The notes: generated by a model from the sequence alone, not told the origin. 64,000 bases of DNA from Pseudomonas fluorescens (GCF_000968015.1 NZ_LACH01000039.1:1-64000), one strand, 5' to 3'; shown: positions 44,818 through 54,945, counted from the first letter of the stretch. Numbers and translations: made by a program.

Positions 44818-45009
44818 ATGAATTTTATTGAACAGATTCAGCTTCATGCCGAGCAAGTATTTGGCGACAAAGCCAAGGCTGAGAATTGGCTGAATCAGCC
44901 GAAATCAGAATTCGGTGGATTCACCCCGCTGGAGCACGCTCACAGCGAAGCTGGATATCTAGTGGCCAAAGAGGCGCTTGAGCGAATCCGCCACGGGTAC
45001 GCCTTCTGA
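44818..45009 (+). CDS. MbcA/ParS-type antitoxin C-terminal domain peptide
   Basis: This 63-residue protein matches the toxin-binding C-terminal domain of the MbcA/ParS (DUF2384) antitoxins: VFGDKAKAENWLNQPKSEFGGFTPLEHAHSEAGYLVAKEALERIRHG. It lacks the usual N-terminal Xre-like DNA-binding domain, so it would not repress DNA on its own. No RES toxin gene lies next to it; the RES-domain gene at 24492 is 20 kb away. It is 36 bp after the two-TM gene and preceded by GAGAGCCGG. Confidence 0.8.
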   Translation: MNFIEQIQLHAEQVFGDKAKAENWLNQPKSEFGGFTPLEHAHSEAGYLVAKEALERIRHGYAF

Positions 45010-45368
45010 TCGTGAACACCCATCGGCCAGTTCACCGGCCAATGCCAGAGGACTCAACATGTTCGACTTTGGCCTCTGTCAAAACAGCAGCGATACGCTG
45101 CTCGAACAACACGGGAGGAAGAGCGTATGAACCGATGTCTCCTCGGTAGCATCGATACCCACGCCCGCCTTGTGGCCCGGTCAGCCGCCCAAAGCATGAA
45201 TTTTCATCCCGTCTGGATGAGGCTGGCCGGTATGGAGGGTGAAAAATCCGGGTCTAGAAATTTTCGCCATTTAGATTGCATACACCATCTATAGGTGCTA
45301 ATTTCACTTTCGCCACGAGAAATCGAGGCATCTCCTGAAATCACGCGTTATTTTGATTACCCTGTGGG

Positions 45369-45410
45369 CCGCCCTGCTTCTATGCCGTACTTTGGCAGGG
45401 CGGTTTTTTT
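45369..45410 (+). terminator. Rho-independent terminator, 9-bp GC-rich stem
   Basis: CCGCCCTGC pairs perfectly with GCAGGGCGG across a 17-base loop and is followed by seven Ts. It is the clearest terminator in the island. No protein-coding gene ends just before it: the preceding stop is at 45009. It may end the Xre-controlled transcript, or a short RNA starting in 45010-45360, where no gene is seen. Confidence 0.8.
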
Positions 45411-45546
45411 AAAGATTGACGCGACGCAGTCGGACTTTCAGAGAGGCATCACAGCTCCTCCACAGAAGGAGCAAATCAGTCACCTCCTCCTTCAACCCAT
45501 CCCCTACATCAAGCGAAGTCAGCTTCTGATCTAAGCCGTCAGAACA

Positions 45547-46434
45547 ATGGGTATACGAGAGCATGGATTGCGTCTGCAGACGGGTCATGATCTTTTGATC
45601 GCCCCACTTCGAGTGACGTCGGAGCCTGAGGAGCTTGGAACTCAAGACTTGGTCATATTCGCCGTCAAGGCACCCTCATTACCTATCGCCGTCAAAAGCG
45701 CAAAGGCCCTGATCGGCCCGCATACGGTGATCATACCCGCGATAAATGGGTTGCCTTGGTGGTACTTCTTAAAGTCCTCTGCTGCGTTATCAGGAACGCG
45801 TTTGAAGGCTGTCGATCCTGAGGGCGTGATCGAAGCAAATCTTCCTACGGACGCTGTCCTCGGTTGCGTGGTGTTTCCGTCGTGTACGGTTCTGAGTCCT
45901 GGCGTGATCAAGCATATGTCCGGGAGCAAGATCGCTTTTGGAGAGCCTGCTGGGAACACCAGCAGGCGACTTTCAGACATCGCGAATATGTTTCACCATG
46001 CGGGTTTTGATGCCCACATCTGCGAAAACATACGTGAGGAAATATGGTTAAAGCTGCTCGGAAATGCGTGTTTCAATCCAGTCAGTCTCCTGGTCGGCAG
46101 CTCTACTGATGAGTTGATCGATGATCCACTGCTCAACGATTTGTTCATCGAAATGATGGATGAGGTGTTGGAGCTTGGACATCGGTTAAATATCTCACCC
46201 GAGATTGATTCACGGCAACGCATTGCCATTACTCGCAAGCTCGGAACGGTCAAGACATCGATGCTGCAAGACGTCGAAGGGTATAAACCCGTCGAAATCG
46301 AGGCTATTTTGGGTACTCTGGTTTCTGTCGCCGACCTGGCCGGAGCACCGATGCCACGTGTGCGTGCGGTGTACGCTTTGGCTCGTATGAGAGCGAAAAA
46401 GCTCGGTTTGTTACCGGGTTATTTGCTCAATTGA
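45547..46434 (+). pseudogene. 5'-truncated ketopantoate reductase (PanE/ApbA family)
   Basis: The 295 residues match a 2-dehydropantoate 2-reductase from the second strand of the Rossmann fold onward: DLVIFAVKAPSLPIAVKSAKAL, the conserved AINGLPWWYF and the helical C-terminal domain (EEIWLKLLGNACFNPVSLL, KTSMLQDVEGYKPVEIEAILG with the catalytic Lys region). The GxGxxG NADPH-binding start, about 30-40 residues, is missing, and upstream frames do not supply it. It is likely a non-functional remnant of a core metabolic gene or paralog. The 3' end is intact. Confidence 0.75.
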
Positions 46435-46499
46435 TCAAGACAGCCCGGCCCGTTTGAGGTCGAAAGCTGTACGCAATGACCTCAACCCAGTGGAAGGCA

Positions 46500-46856
46500 T
46501 CACCCTGCGCAAAGTTTCGTCCAACTCGAGGCAAAACTCGGCTGGTTCCCGATCATATAATCGTCTTCCATGACCACTGTCTTTAAGGGCGACACATACA
46601 AGATGAACCGGCTGGGCAGTTGCCGGCGACCATTTCCCAGATCGTAGAATGCGGTGCCACACACACCCTCGAAGGTCTTGGGTTTCGTGGTAGACAGATC
46701 TGACACTCTCAACGTTTTGACATCGCCTATGCCAGGAAATAAAGCTGCGTGAAACACCACTTTTTTCTCAAGTTCGCCCTGAGAATCACTACAAGCGGCG
46801 AGCAGGCAGAAACCAATATTTATCATCAAAAATTGCAGCTGGCGAGATCTGTTCAA
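46500..46856 (-). CDS. Small putative lipoprotein
   Basis: This 118-residue protein has a lipoprotein signal (basic NRSRQ, then FLMINIGFCLLAAC, lipobox LLAAC). The start is TTG 46856, preceded by GGAGTAGGGGA, which gives the basic N-terminus expected of a signal; an internal ATG at 46826 would lack it. The mature part contains two further Cys (GVCGTAF and TKLCAG) that could form a disulfide. Its family was not recognised, and its function is unknown. Confidence 0.55.
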   Translation of the reverse strand: MNRSRQLQFLMINIGFCLLAACSDSQGELEKKVVFHAALFPGIGDVKTLRVSDLSTTKPKTFEGVCGTAFYDLGNGRRQLPSRFILYVSPLKTVVMEDDYMIGNQPSFASSWTKLCAG

Positions 46857-46889
46857 GGTCCCCTACTCCATGGTGATGTGAAAAGCGTA

Positions 46890-47165
46890 ACGCCACACAT
46901 TTCGACTGGCGACACCCCTGATCCGCTCACCCAACAGACCAAAACGGACATAGCGCGAATCTACAGCATTTGGACTTCTCTGTTCGAGCGCAGTGGCTCT
47001 ACCGAATTTCTATGCGGCTCTTTCGGCATCGTGGATGCAATGTACGCTCCGGTCCTCCTTCGCTTACGGCGCTACGGTATCTCTATTCCTGCCGAACTCC
47101 AGGCTTACGCGCACAATGCCTTCAATTATCCGCCCGTGTTGAAATGGATCGAGCTCGCTGAGTAA
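46890..47165 (+). pseudogene. C-terminal fragment of a glutathione S-transferase
   Basis: The end of this frame matches the C-terminal helical domain of GST proteins: IARIYSIWTSLF, the conserved FLCGSFGIVDAMYAPVLLRLRRYG (N-cap box and hydrophobic staple region) and the terminal VLKWIELAE. The thioredoxin-fold N-terminal half is missing; the upstream in-frame sequence overlaps the lipoprotein gene on the other strand. It is a remnant only. The gap 47166-47509 after it shows no gene; a frame of about 38 codons ending at 47477 (RIIERSDS) may be another fragment. Confidence 0.65.
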
Positions 47166-47509
47166 AACTAATCGTCGGCAACCGTCTGACTCCGCTTGGG
47201 GTTGCCAACGGGGCAGTTGAGCAACTTTGAAGATACTGCACACAAGAGATCCTCTACCTTGTGCGCTTGATTTGCACCGCGCGTATCACGATTTTATTGA
47301 AGTATTGGCCTAGGGAAACTGCCGCCCCGCCCTTGATGGTTCGTGCGATTGATTTCTGAAGTATGCGTTGCGGGGCAAAGCGCTTTTCTTCACCCGTATT
47401 TCACAACAACCCGCCTATCTCGACGATGCATTGCGTGCGTTGTACCATCGCATCATCGAACGCAGTGATAGCTAATAGCTACCGTATGTTTACCTAGCAG
47501 GGACAGCTT

Positions 47510-49705
47510 ATGCGCAAAGTTTTGCGACCCGTTTCGCCCCCCGAATTCCTGACTTCGCCCCGCGTACACGAAGAAAAAGCAAAGATTCTTGCGTATCTGC
47601 GTCGAGATCAAAGGGATCGCTTGCAGCGTCGAGACAATTTGAACGAGGAGCTGTTCTTTGACACATCCTTGATTAACGACCTGCGGCGCTTGTTTCAGAA
47701 TAAGTGCGCGTTCTGTGAGACACGTACAGTGTCCTACGGTCGTGTCCTGCACATGCGCCCTTTACGTTCGGTCTACGACTCGACGAAGGTGAATTCAGAT
47801 TATTACCTCTGGCTAGCATTTGAATGGCGTAACTTGTTTTACACCTGTGAATATTGCGCAAAAGCCAAGCTGGATCAGTTTCCGGTCGTCGGCGTCAGGG
47901 CTCCCTATCTGGCATCTTTTGAGGACGTTCAAAAATACGAAGTGCCGTTACTGCTCGATCCTACCTATGATGAGCCCAGTAAAGACCTCGACTTTCATTC
48001 CAACGGCCTAGTCGTTGGGAACTCAAAAAAAGGGTTGGCAACCATCGAAGTCTTCGGTCTAAATCGAGACGAATTGGTGTCTGCCCGCAGGCTGCGCATT
48101 CAGGAGTTCTTTGACTCGCTGGTTTTCGAAGGTAAGGAAGCCCCTCTGAGCGTGATGCTTGATCCTGATTCAGAACATTTGGGCGCTCTGCTAAGTGTTA
48201 TCAAGAAAATTTCCAAGGCGTGGTCATTTAACGGCCCCCCCATACGAGGGAACGGCTCCAGCCTCAGTCGAGGCTTTATCGATGCTTGGACGAGAGCTTC
48301 TGAACAAGAACGGATGCAGTTGCCGGGTGTGCTGGATGAGCTTCAACGCGAGGCTCAGCGAGTGCTCACGTCTCCCCCTAAGTTCGATATCACGGAAGAT
48401 GACGGACTCGACGATGTCTACCAACCCAAAATGAAGGAAGGTGAGATCTCGACGATAAAGATCTCAAATTTCAAAGCGCTCGAAAACCTCACCCTCACGA
48501 TGGCCTCCAGCCGGCGGGCTAGCACCGGATGGCCCTCACTGATGATTCTGGGCGAGAACTCCACTGGAAAATCCAGCGTCTTGTGCGCAATTGCCCTTGC
48601 GCTTATAGGTCGCAAGGAAGCTGCAAAGCTTCGAAAATATATTCCCGACCTCGTGCACAGCGTCGACACCAGCCGCCATGATCAGCTTGAAAACAGACTG
48701 GTCGATGTGAGTATCGGTTTTCACTACTCAGAGCACGTGGCGTCGTTTAGCTACGCGCCCGAGCTGCGTGAGATCCGAGGCTCTGATAGCCCTGCAACAG
48801 TAGTTATTGGCTATGGTCCTCGACGTTTTTTTGATTACAAGAAGCAACATTTGCCCGACGGGGCTGCGGCGCGCGTCAGAACGCTGTTCAATCCCTTAGC
48901 AACAATCCCCTACCCCGGCGCCTGGCTTGCAGAACAGACCGGCTCAACATTCAATACGATTGCCGCCGCGCTGCGAATCGTACTTGCTCTGGATGAAAAG
49001 GATGAGTTGATACGTTATGGCGATGACCTGGCGGTACGTGCCAATGGCCGTACTACGACGATCAACTCGCTCAGCGAGGGCTACCGTTCCGTCTTCGTCA
49101 TGACCGTCGATATCATCCGGGAGTTGTTGGACCACTGGGACGACATTGAACAGGCCCAAGCCGTTGTACTGATTGACGAGTTGGAGACCCATCTGCACCC
49201 TCGATGGAAAATGCAGGTGATGACTGCGCTACGGCGGGTATTTCCGCGTGTTCAGTTTATCGTTACGACACATGATCCGTTGTGTCTTCGCGGCATGGAT
49301 GATCCGGAAGTGATCGTATTGCGCCGGGATTCGGATAGCTTTATCAAGCCCGTGGAAGATTTACCAAGCTTTAAGAGCATGACCGCTGAACAGCTTTTTA
49401 CCTCAGATTACTTTGGCCTTAACAGCACAACTGATCCCTCTACCTCCATTGAGTTTGCTCGGTTAGCAGGGGACGTCGTCCGGAGATCGCCTGAGGGAAA
49501 CTTGGAAGTCGCGCCGGCGAAGGAAACAGAAGAGTTGATCAATCGATTGGTCCTAGGCGACAGCGTCAGCGAACAGGTCGTCCAGGAGGCTCTCATGAAA
49601 TATCTTGAGCAACGAGAGGCCAAAAAAGGCGATGTGCTTCCCGAGCTTCGGGAAGAGGCCGTCGATGCGGTCATTAAGGCGCTTACCGAAGAATGGGAAG
49701 GCTAA
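47510..49705 (+). CDS. Septu-like ATPase (PtuA-type) with fused degenerate HNH domain
   Basis: This 731-residue protein has an N-terminal zinc/HNH-like domain (about 60-125: LFQNKCAFCETRT, VLHMRPL, CEYCAKAK) and an ABC/SMC-type ATPase from about 310. Walker A GENSTGKSS is at about 348-356, the signature-like region is INSLSEGYRSVF, Walker B is VVLIDELETHLHPRWK near 552, and the switch His is in VTTHDPL. In the N-terminal domain the HNH residues differ from those of the next gene (EH replaced by LH, CN by CA), so it is probably not catalytic. It ends one base before the HNH gene, and the pair resembles PtuA/PtuB of Septu. Confidence 0.8.
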   Translation: MRKVLRPVSPPEFLTSPRVHEEKAKILAYLRRDQRDRLQRRDNLNEELFFDTSLINDLRRLFQNKCAFCETRTVSYGRVLHMRPLRSVYDSTKVNSDYYLWLAFEWRNLFYTCEYCAKAKLDQFPVVGVRAPYLASFEDVQKYEVPLLLDPTYDEPSKDLDFHSNGLVVGNSKKGLATIEVFGLNRDELVSARRLRIQEFFDSLVFEGKEAPLSVMLDPDSEHLGALLSVIKKISKAWSFNGPPIRGNGSSLSRGFIDAWTRASEQERMQLPGVLDELQREAQRVLTSPPKFDITEDDGLDDVYQPKMKEGEISTIKISNFKALENLTLTMASSRRASTGWPSLMILGENSTGKSSVLCAIALALIGRKEAAKLRKYIPDLVHSVDTSRHDQLENRLVDVSIGFHYSEHVASFSYAPELREIRGSDSPATVVIGYGPRRFFDYKKQHLPDGAAARVRTLFNPLATIPYPGAWLAEQTGSTFNTIAAALRIVLALDEKDELIRYGDDLAVRANGRTTTINSLSEGYRSVFVMTVDIIRELLDHWDDIEQAQAVVLIDELETHLHPRWKMQVMTALRRVFPRVQFIVTTHDPLCLRGMDDPEVIVLRRDSDSFIKPVEDLPSFKSMTAEQLFTSDYFGLNSTTDPSTSIEFARLAGDVVRRSPEGNLEVAPAKETEELINRLVLGDSVSEQVVQEALMKYLEQREAKKGDVLPELREEAVDAVIKALTEEWEG

Positions 49706-49706
49706 A

Positions 49707-50681
49707 ATGCGCTTTATAGATCGTAGTTCGGTGCCAGAACCCTCTTCATTGAAAGATCCAAGCGATGCCGTAAGAAGAGAAAAAGAAGCGGCGTTGCGGT
49801 ACTACACCGCATCAGCGAGGGTGGCCGGAGAGAAGCTCACAAGCTATACATTCACTGAGTATAGTGCTGGGGATGTAACCACCACGTTACGTCGTCTGTT
49901 CAACAATAAGTGTGCCTACTGTGAGGGTTACCTTTCTGACGATGTAGACATTGAGCATTTTCGGCCCAAGGGTGGGATTACCGAAGATGGTACACACGAT
50001 GGATATTGGTGGTTAACCCATTCCTGGACCAACCTTCTCGCATCCTGCAAGCACTGCAATCAGAGCAGGTACAACCACCTTGTTGCGCAACATGCAACGG
50101 TTGCTGATGTTTTAAAGCTTCAGGCTACTACTGCTAGAACAGCTTATGGAAAGGCAAACCAGTTCCCCATCCAGGGGCTGCGTGCTACCTATACGGCTTC
50201 GGATCTTGACGCGGAACAGGCTTTGCTTATTGATCCCACCGCTGAGAACCCCGCACCTTATTTTGAATGGTCGCGAGAGGGGCACTATAGCGTCGTACTC
50301 CCTCGGCCCACTGACGACCGGACGCAGGCCAGAGGCTTGGCGGCGATCAACGTCTTTGCCCTAAATAGGCTTTATCTCGTGAAGGATCGCACGGAACGGC
50401 TAAACGAACTTCGAACGCATGCCCAATCGATCGTTCAGTCGCTTGAAAAAGACATGCGAGTAGGTGGCAGCCAAGAATGCCTTGATGAGGCTTTGGAGCG
50501 CGTTCGTATTCTCCGGACCTACCATAATCCGTCAAAGAGACACACGGCGATGGTGGAAGCCTTTGTAGATGAATTTGTCGCCGCACTCAGAGATCGGGTT
50601 GCATCGAACGCTCAGCCCGTTGCAATGAACAGTTTTATGCCGCATCCATCCGATGAGGACGAAATCGATGAAGACACCTAA
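49707..50681 (+). CDS. HNH nuclease (PtuB-type) partner
   Basis: This 324-residue protein has an HNH endonuclease domain at about 65-130. It carries LFNNKCAYCEG, DVDIEHFRPKGG (catalytic His), a tryptophan-rich WWLTHSWTNLLASC and CKHCNQSRYNH, with four zinc cysteines. The C-terminal region is helical with an acidic tail. Start ATG 49707 follows the ATPase stop by one base, a translational-coupling layout. The ATPase would gate nuclease activity during infection, as in Septu and in retron Ec78-type ATPase/HNH pairs; this is by analogy. Confidence 0.83.
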   Translation: MRFIDRSSVPEPSSLKDPSDAVRREKEAALRYYTASARVAGEKLTSYTFTEYSAGDVTTTLRRLFNNKCAYCEGYLSDDVDIEHFRPKGGITEDGTHDGYWWLTHSWTNLLASCKHCNQSRYNHLVAQHATVADVLKLQATTARTAYGKANQFPIQGLRATYTASDLDAEQALLIDPTAENPAPYFEWSREGHYSVVLPRPTDDRTQARGLAAINVFALNRLYLVKDRTERLNELRTHAQSIVQSLEKDMRVGGSQECLDEALERVRILRTYHNPSKRHTAMVEAFVDEFVAALRDRVASNAQPVAMNSFMPHPSDEDEIDEDT

Positions 50682-50973
50682 TGCAGGTGAGCGACCTCAC
50701 AAAAGTTGAACTCGGTCGTGAGCGCGAATTATGGTGGTGTCGACTCGGGGAGACCCGTATGAGCAACACCACCGATCAGCTCCTGGCCTCCCATACCGAA
50801 TTCAAGGCGCCAATCAAAGCGCTTTGCCGTCTCAATCCGATATGACTGGATCTGGCAACACCTTTGCATCCACGCACGCGATACGCGAGACAGCGCCAAT
50901 CTTTCTGGTGCCCTCCTCACGATGACTCCGTCGTGGAAAACAAAGGTCTTCACCCAAACGCTCCCACTCGCTC

Positions 50974-53184
50974 TCAACCGTCTGCCAAATCCTGATCGAC
51001 ATCGTCGGATGGTCCATGATCTGGGTCACGTCCGTCCATCATCGCCGCGAGACGACGGACCGAGGTTGTGAGCCATTCAATTCCAGCCGATCTATTGTCA
51101 TTGAGCATAGCTGCGATCACAGGTGAAAAAATCTCTAAGTCCAACATCTCTTCAAGATTGCTGCGAGACGTTCTTACGCCTGGAGGAGTGATCAGGGCGG
51201 CAAAGGTACTGACCGCTTCCCAACTATTCAGCTGGGAAGTCAGACTTGACCTCAGGGTTTCATCCCACTGCCTGCTGTTAATCAAGCAATAAAACGTCTC
51301 GGTATCCGGCAGTCGTCGCAAAACAATTCCATCAACCACTGCCGCGCGGTAGCGGGGAATTTCCCGTTGCTGAAGAGCGACAGTCTCACTCTGGTTGTAG
51401 ATCTCGTCGTTATTGCTTTGTACAGGGTATGGCGTCAGCCCGTGGGCAAACAAGTGCTTGCGGAGGATCCAGGGGGCGATCAACAAATCCCCCGCCTGTA
51501 TCAGCGACTCGACGACAGCTCTAACGTGACGACGGCCATCTGGCACTGCTCGCGCTAGTCGCCAAAGCAATGTGCTCGAATCATCAACCAACCTTCCCGT
51601 TGAGTCTTGGTCGGTGATCCAGTCATGAGTGCGGGTTAGCGCGTGAGACATGGCCACCCAAAAATTGCAGTCGCCGGAACGTGGCAGCGCGGGCAATAGA
51701 TCTTCGATTCGATCCAGTAAATCGTCGATCCGATCTCCCTGGATGAGCTGACGCAGCTCATGGGCCAAAGTGGCGGGGTCTTCAAGCGACCAAAGCGCCT
51801 CTATATCCCTCCTGGACAACGTCCCGGGAGGGTTGCCAAGGTAGAGCAACCGGATGAGATTTCTACGTTTAGCAATTCTGTTGCCATCTGAATGATCTTC
51901 GGACAGCTGACGATCAGCTTGAAAGCGCGGAAACATGAGAGAAATGATCGCCAGATGAGCGCTGGCAACGTTGCCTAGAATTCCGACTAACGTCTCCGCA
52001 GAGTCATCGCTCTCTCTGCGATAGGCCATTCGCCGGCTAAGCTCCTCAAGACCTGGATCATCGACTAATTCCTGCACGTTGTCTGCGATCAGCTGGCGCA
52101 AGCCTGGCGACTTCGCCACTAGCCAGCAGTATCCGAGGAGATCGTAGGGGCAGATTTCGTCACGCAGCATTTCCTCCAGCACCGAGAACGCGCCAATCAG
52201 CCGCTTAATTTCACGCGGCGTGCGAACGACACGAAGCAGCTCATCGAATATTTCGGTCTGGTGCCGCGCAGTGGCTACTGGCAGGACAACTCCATTGTTG
52301 CGCAACGATACTTGCAGTAATGCCCTTGCATCGTCATTGAATAGAGGTCGCAGCGGAATGGCGAATTGGATGATTTTTTCCAAATAGCTTTCCCCCGTCC
52401 GTCGTCTATCCTCTGCGCTATCTCCCCTTCCTAGGGCTTGAGTCACGCGCTCTGGATCGTAAGCCACAAGGTAAGAAATACCCTTGATATCTCCCACTGC
52501 TTTGACGAGTTGGGCCACCGCGCGCACCTCTTCATCCTCTACGCGGTCAAGCTCGTCAATCAACACAACCACAGCCACATTCTCTTGTCCGAGCTTCGTC
52601 TCCAATGCTTTTCGCTCTTGGTTTACTGAAAGATCCTTTGGCTTCAAAAGGCCCTTCAATCCTTGGACGATCCATCTCTTCCAGAAGACCGTGGTCACCC
52701 CTCCTCCAATAAAGATGTCGACGATCCCCGCGGCGGTTGATCCCGCCACCTCGATGGCGGTTTTATAACGTTCCAGCTGTCCCTGAAGCGCTTTCGCCTT
52801 CTCACTTGTACTTTGGCCCAGTGCATCCCTGAGGCTGTTGAAGTACGCCTGCATGAGTTCGTCTCGCCCCTTGAATAGCCAGGGGTTCAACGTCGCCACG
52901 ACGACTTCGTCCATCGTTCGGAACTCTTCGCTTAGCATGTTGAGCACACTGGACTTACCCAGCCCCCACTCCCCCGTGAGGCCAACGACGAAACCTGTCG
53001 CCCTTCGAGTGGTGACCTTGCCGTCAGCATCGAGCTCCGTATGCACCAGAGTTCTCACGAGACTGGCGACGAAAGGCTTGCGCTCCAAAGCATCGGCCTG
53101 GGAGTCTTCAATGGCTCGGTCTTGGCGGGCCGTGTGATTGATGCTTTCCATACGTTGGGCAAATTCCATTATCGAGAGAAACAT
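50974..53184 (-). CDS. KAP-family P-loop NTPase
   Basis: This 736-residue KAP NTPase has Walker A GEWGLGKSS at residues 71-79, the following VVATLNPWLFKGRDELMQAYF, a hydrophobic insert between Walker A and B (AAGIVDIFIGGGVTTVFWKRW, a possible membrane-contact helix), Walker B VVVLIDELDRVEDEE near 205-215 and YLVAYDPERVTQAL. KAP proteins occur in defence islands and some act in abortive infection; the effector mechanism here is not visible, though the hydrophobic insert is typical of the family. Its 3' end faces the HNH gene (convergent, 292 bp apart). The upstream gap 53185-53536 has no gene. Confidence 0.82.
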   Translation of the reverse strand: MFLSIMEFAQRMESINHTARQDRAIEDSQADALERKPFVASLVRTLVHTELDADGKVTTRRATGFVVGLTGEWGLGKSSVLNMLSEEFRTMDEVVVATLNPWLFKGRDELMQAYFNSLRDALGQSTSEKAKALQGQLERYKTAIEVAGSTAAGIVDIFIGGGVTTVFWKRWIVQGLKGLLKPKDLSVNQERKALETKLGQENVAVVVLIDELDRVEDEEVRAVAQLVKAVGDIKGISYLVAYDPERVTQALGRGDSAEDRRRTGESYLEKIIQFAIPLRPLFNDDARALLQVSLRNNGVVLPVATARHQTEIFDELLRVVRTPREIKRLIGAFSVLEEMLRDEICPYDLLGYCWLVAKSPGLRQLIADNVQELVDDPGLEELSRRMAYRRESDDSAETLVGILGNVASAHLAIISLMFPRFQADRQLSEDHSDGNRIAKRRNLIRLLYLGNPPGTLSRRDIEALWSLEDPATLAHELRQLIQGDRIDDLLDRIEDLLPALPRSGDCNFWVAMSHALTRTHDWITDQDSTGRLVDDSSTLLWRLARAVPDGRRHVRAVVESLIQAGDLLIAPWILRKHLFAHGLTPYPVQSNNDEIYNQSETVALQQREIPRYRAAVVDGIVLRRLPDTETFYCLINSRQWDETLRSSLTSQLNSWEAVSTFAALITPPGVRTSRSNLEEMLDLEIFSPVIAAMLNDNRSAGIEWLTTSVRRLAAMMDGRDPDHGPSDDVDQDLADG

Positions 53185-53536
53185 CGGTCGCCTTCAGGTC
53201 GTGAGAGCGTCCGCACTGCGTTCTGAGTATTGAAGATGGCTTAAGCCGCTGGTGCCAGCAATTTCCAGCTCTTAGTGCGTGAAAGGCGGAACGTGCAGGC
53301 CAGTGTCCGTCACAGCAGGCATTCGTCAGGTGTGGAAATGCATGGACGTGACCATCCTTTTGCATTGTCGCTGACCGTTCAATTGAATCTGTGCTGACCA
53401 ATCGTTTGTATTCGTTTTGGCTAGCACAATCTGTAGTGAAGACAGGCAGAGGACGGCCCGAAGCAGACATTCAGTTTTGCTTAGGAAATGCGAGCCGATT
53501 CATCGGTATTAAACTCGGCTAGCCTGAATACCCGAG

Positions 53537-54757
53537 TTATTTAGCAGTGGTCAGATCAAAGAGGTGTTGGTCAACGCTTTTGCTGCTTTCGGGTAACTTC
53601 ATTGAAAGCTCTTGGAGCAATGCCGAACAGTGGATAAGGAAGAACTCGCCAGCAATATCGTCTAGGTCGCCGCCGACAGCTTGGACATGCACGTCGACCA
53701 GTGAGCGTCGGGCTGACAGCAAGATCACAGGGCCATTTCCTGTGCGCGGGTAGAGATTTAACTCCCACCGTATTGCAGAGCGGAGGTTCAAGTTGCCGAG
53801 TAGCTCATTTAGGAAGGTCACATCTTCTTCGGTGATGGGTTCGACGCACCATGCTCCGATACCGACTGAAAGGTCTGGAATGCCAGCAGTAGCGGGTTTT
53901 ACGTGGTCATAAATCTCGCCTGCTACGATCCCGCTCCAAAGCGTAAGATAGGCTTCATGCAGTTTATTGCCACCGTTACTTAACGCCCAACCAAAGAACT
54001 CGGGCGCGGCAAAGTAGCCGATGCCAGCCCCGTGCGGAGCTTTAAGCTGTTGCAAATCCACTTTCTGGAGTGAGACTTTCAGGCGGTTATCGGCGATTCT
54101 GCCAAGCCCAAATAGTCCATCAATGAGCCGTTGGTAGGCGGGATAGGCGGTAATGTCTTCAAGTGCGATGCGGGTGCCGCTCATGCCATTCTCTCCAAGG
54201 AACGAAGCCAATTGCTGGGTCAGATAGTCCAACGCGGTGGGCTTTACAGTCGGGCAGTTGCCCGCGAATGCTCGCAGGTAACGTTCAACGCTACGCCAGT
54301 AGATCGTCTCACGGTTCCACTGGGCGGGCGGCAGTGTAGAGTGTGTAATCAGGACAAGACCGCCGTAGGGCTCTGTCCGATCCTCTCTGTAAGATTCGTA
54401 TAGGGATAGTTGATCGGCATCACCCAAAGTGTCTTGGTACTGAGTGAAGCCGGCTGCAATCTTGTTCTCGACGATTAGGAAAAAATCCTGGCCGCGCCCG
54501 ATAAGGTCCGGTCGTTTCCCTGTTGCCCGGTGTCCGGGGCCAATGACATGCTGCGTTTCCCAGACGAGGTCATTAAGGTCGACTTGGTTACCTAACTGAC
54601 CCGGTTTCAGCTTGAATAAGCCGGTCAGCACCTCGGTGATTCTGCCAGACAGGGTCACCTGACGCAGCCATTCGGCTAGCAGCTCAGTGAGAAAATCCTC
54701 GAAAGGCGAGCGTACATCGTTCTGGCGAAATGCGAACAGACGATCGAAAAAACTCAT
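53537..54757 (-). CDS. PD-(D/E)XK nuclease-superfamily protein
   Basis: This 406-residue protein has a nuclease-type core in its N-terminal half: SPFEDFLTELLAEWL, then KRPDLIGRGQDFFLIVENKI (the D...E-x-K set) and DADQLSLYESY. The C-terminal half carries a second domain with FGWALSNGGNKLHEAYLTLWSG and VGIGAWCVEPITEEDV, unassigned. It resembles PDDEXK_4-type proteins of defence islands. The start has GGGATAGGT before it. It follows the STAND-nuclease gene by 189 bp on the same strand; whether they act together is unknown. Confidence 0.75.
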   Translation of the reverse strand: MSFFDRLFAFRQNDVRSPFEDFLTELLAEWLRQVTLSGRITEVLTGLFKLKPGQLGNQVDLNDLVWETQHVIGPGHRATGKRPDLIGRGQDFFLIVENKIAAGFTQYQDTLGDADQLSLYESYREDRTEPYGGLVLITHSTLPPAQWNRETIYWRSVERYLRAFAGNCPTVKPTALDYLTQQLASFLGENGMSGTRIALEDITAYPAYQRLIDGLFGLGRIADNRLKVSLQKVDLQQLKAPHGAGIGYFAAPEFFGWALSNGGNKLHEAYLTLWSGIVAGEIYDHVKPATAGIPDLSVGIGAWCVEPITEEDVTFLNELLGNLNLRSAIRWELNLYPRTGNGPVILLSARRSLVDVHVQAVGGDLDDIAGEFFLIHCSALLQELSMKLPESSKSVDQHLFDLTTAK

Positions 54758-54945
54758 ACCTATCCCTGGTGAATGGGGTCAATTTGCACATTCTGTCATA
54801 ACGTTACCTTCGTCGAGGGCATTCTGCTTTTTTCGCTTTAATTAGCTGAACACGCGTGTCTCGAAGTAGGCCTCCCCCTTAGTGTCGCGCTTAAGGTGTG
54901 GCGCCAGTACACCCGGTGATGAGAAAGACTCTATTCTTCCCTGGT

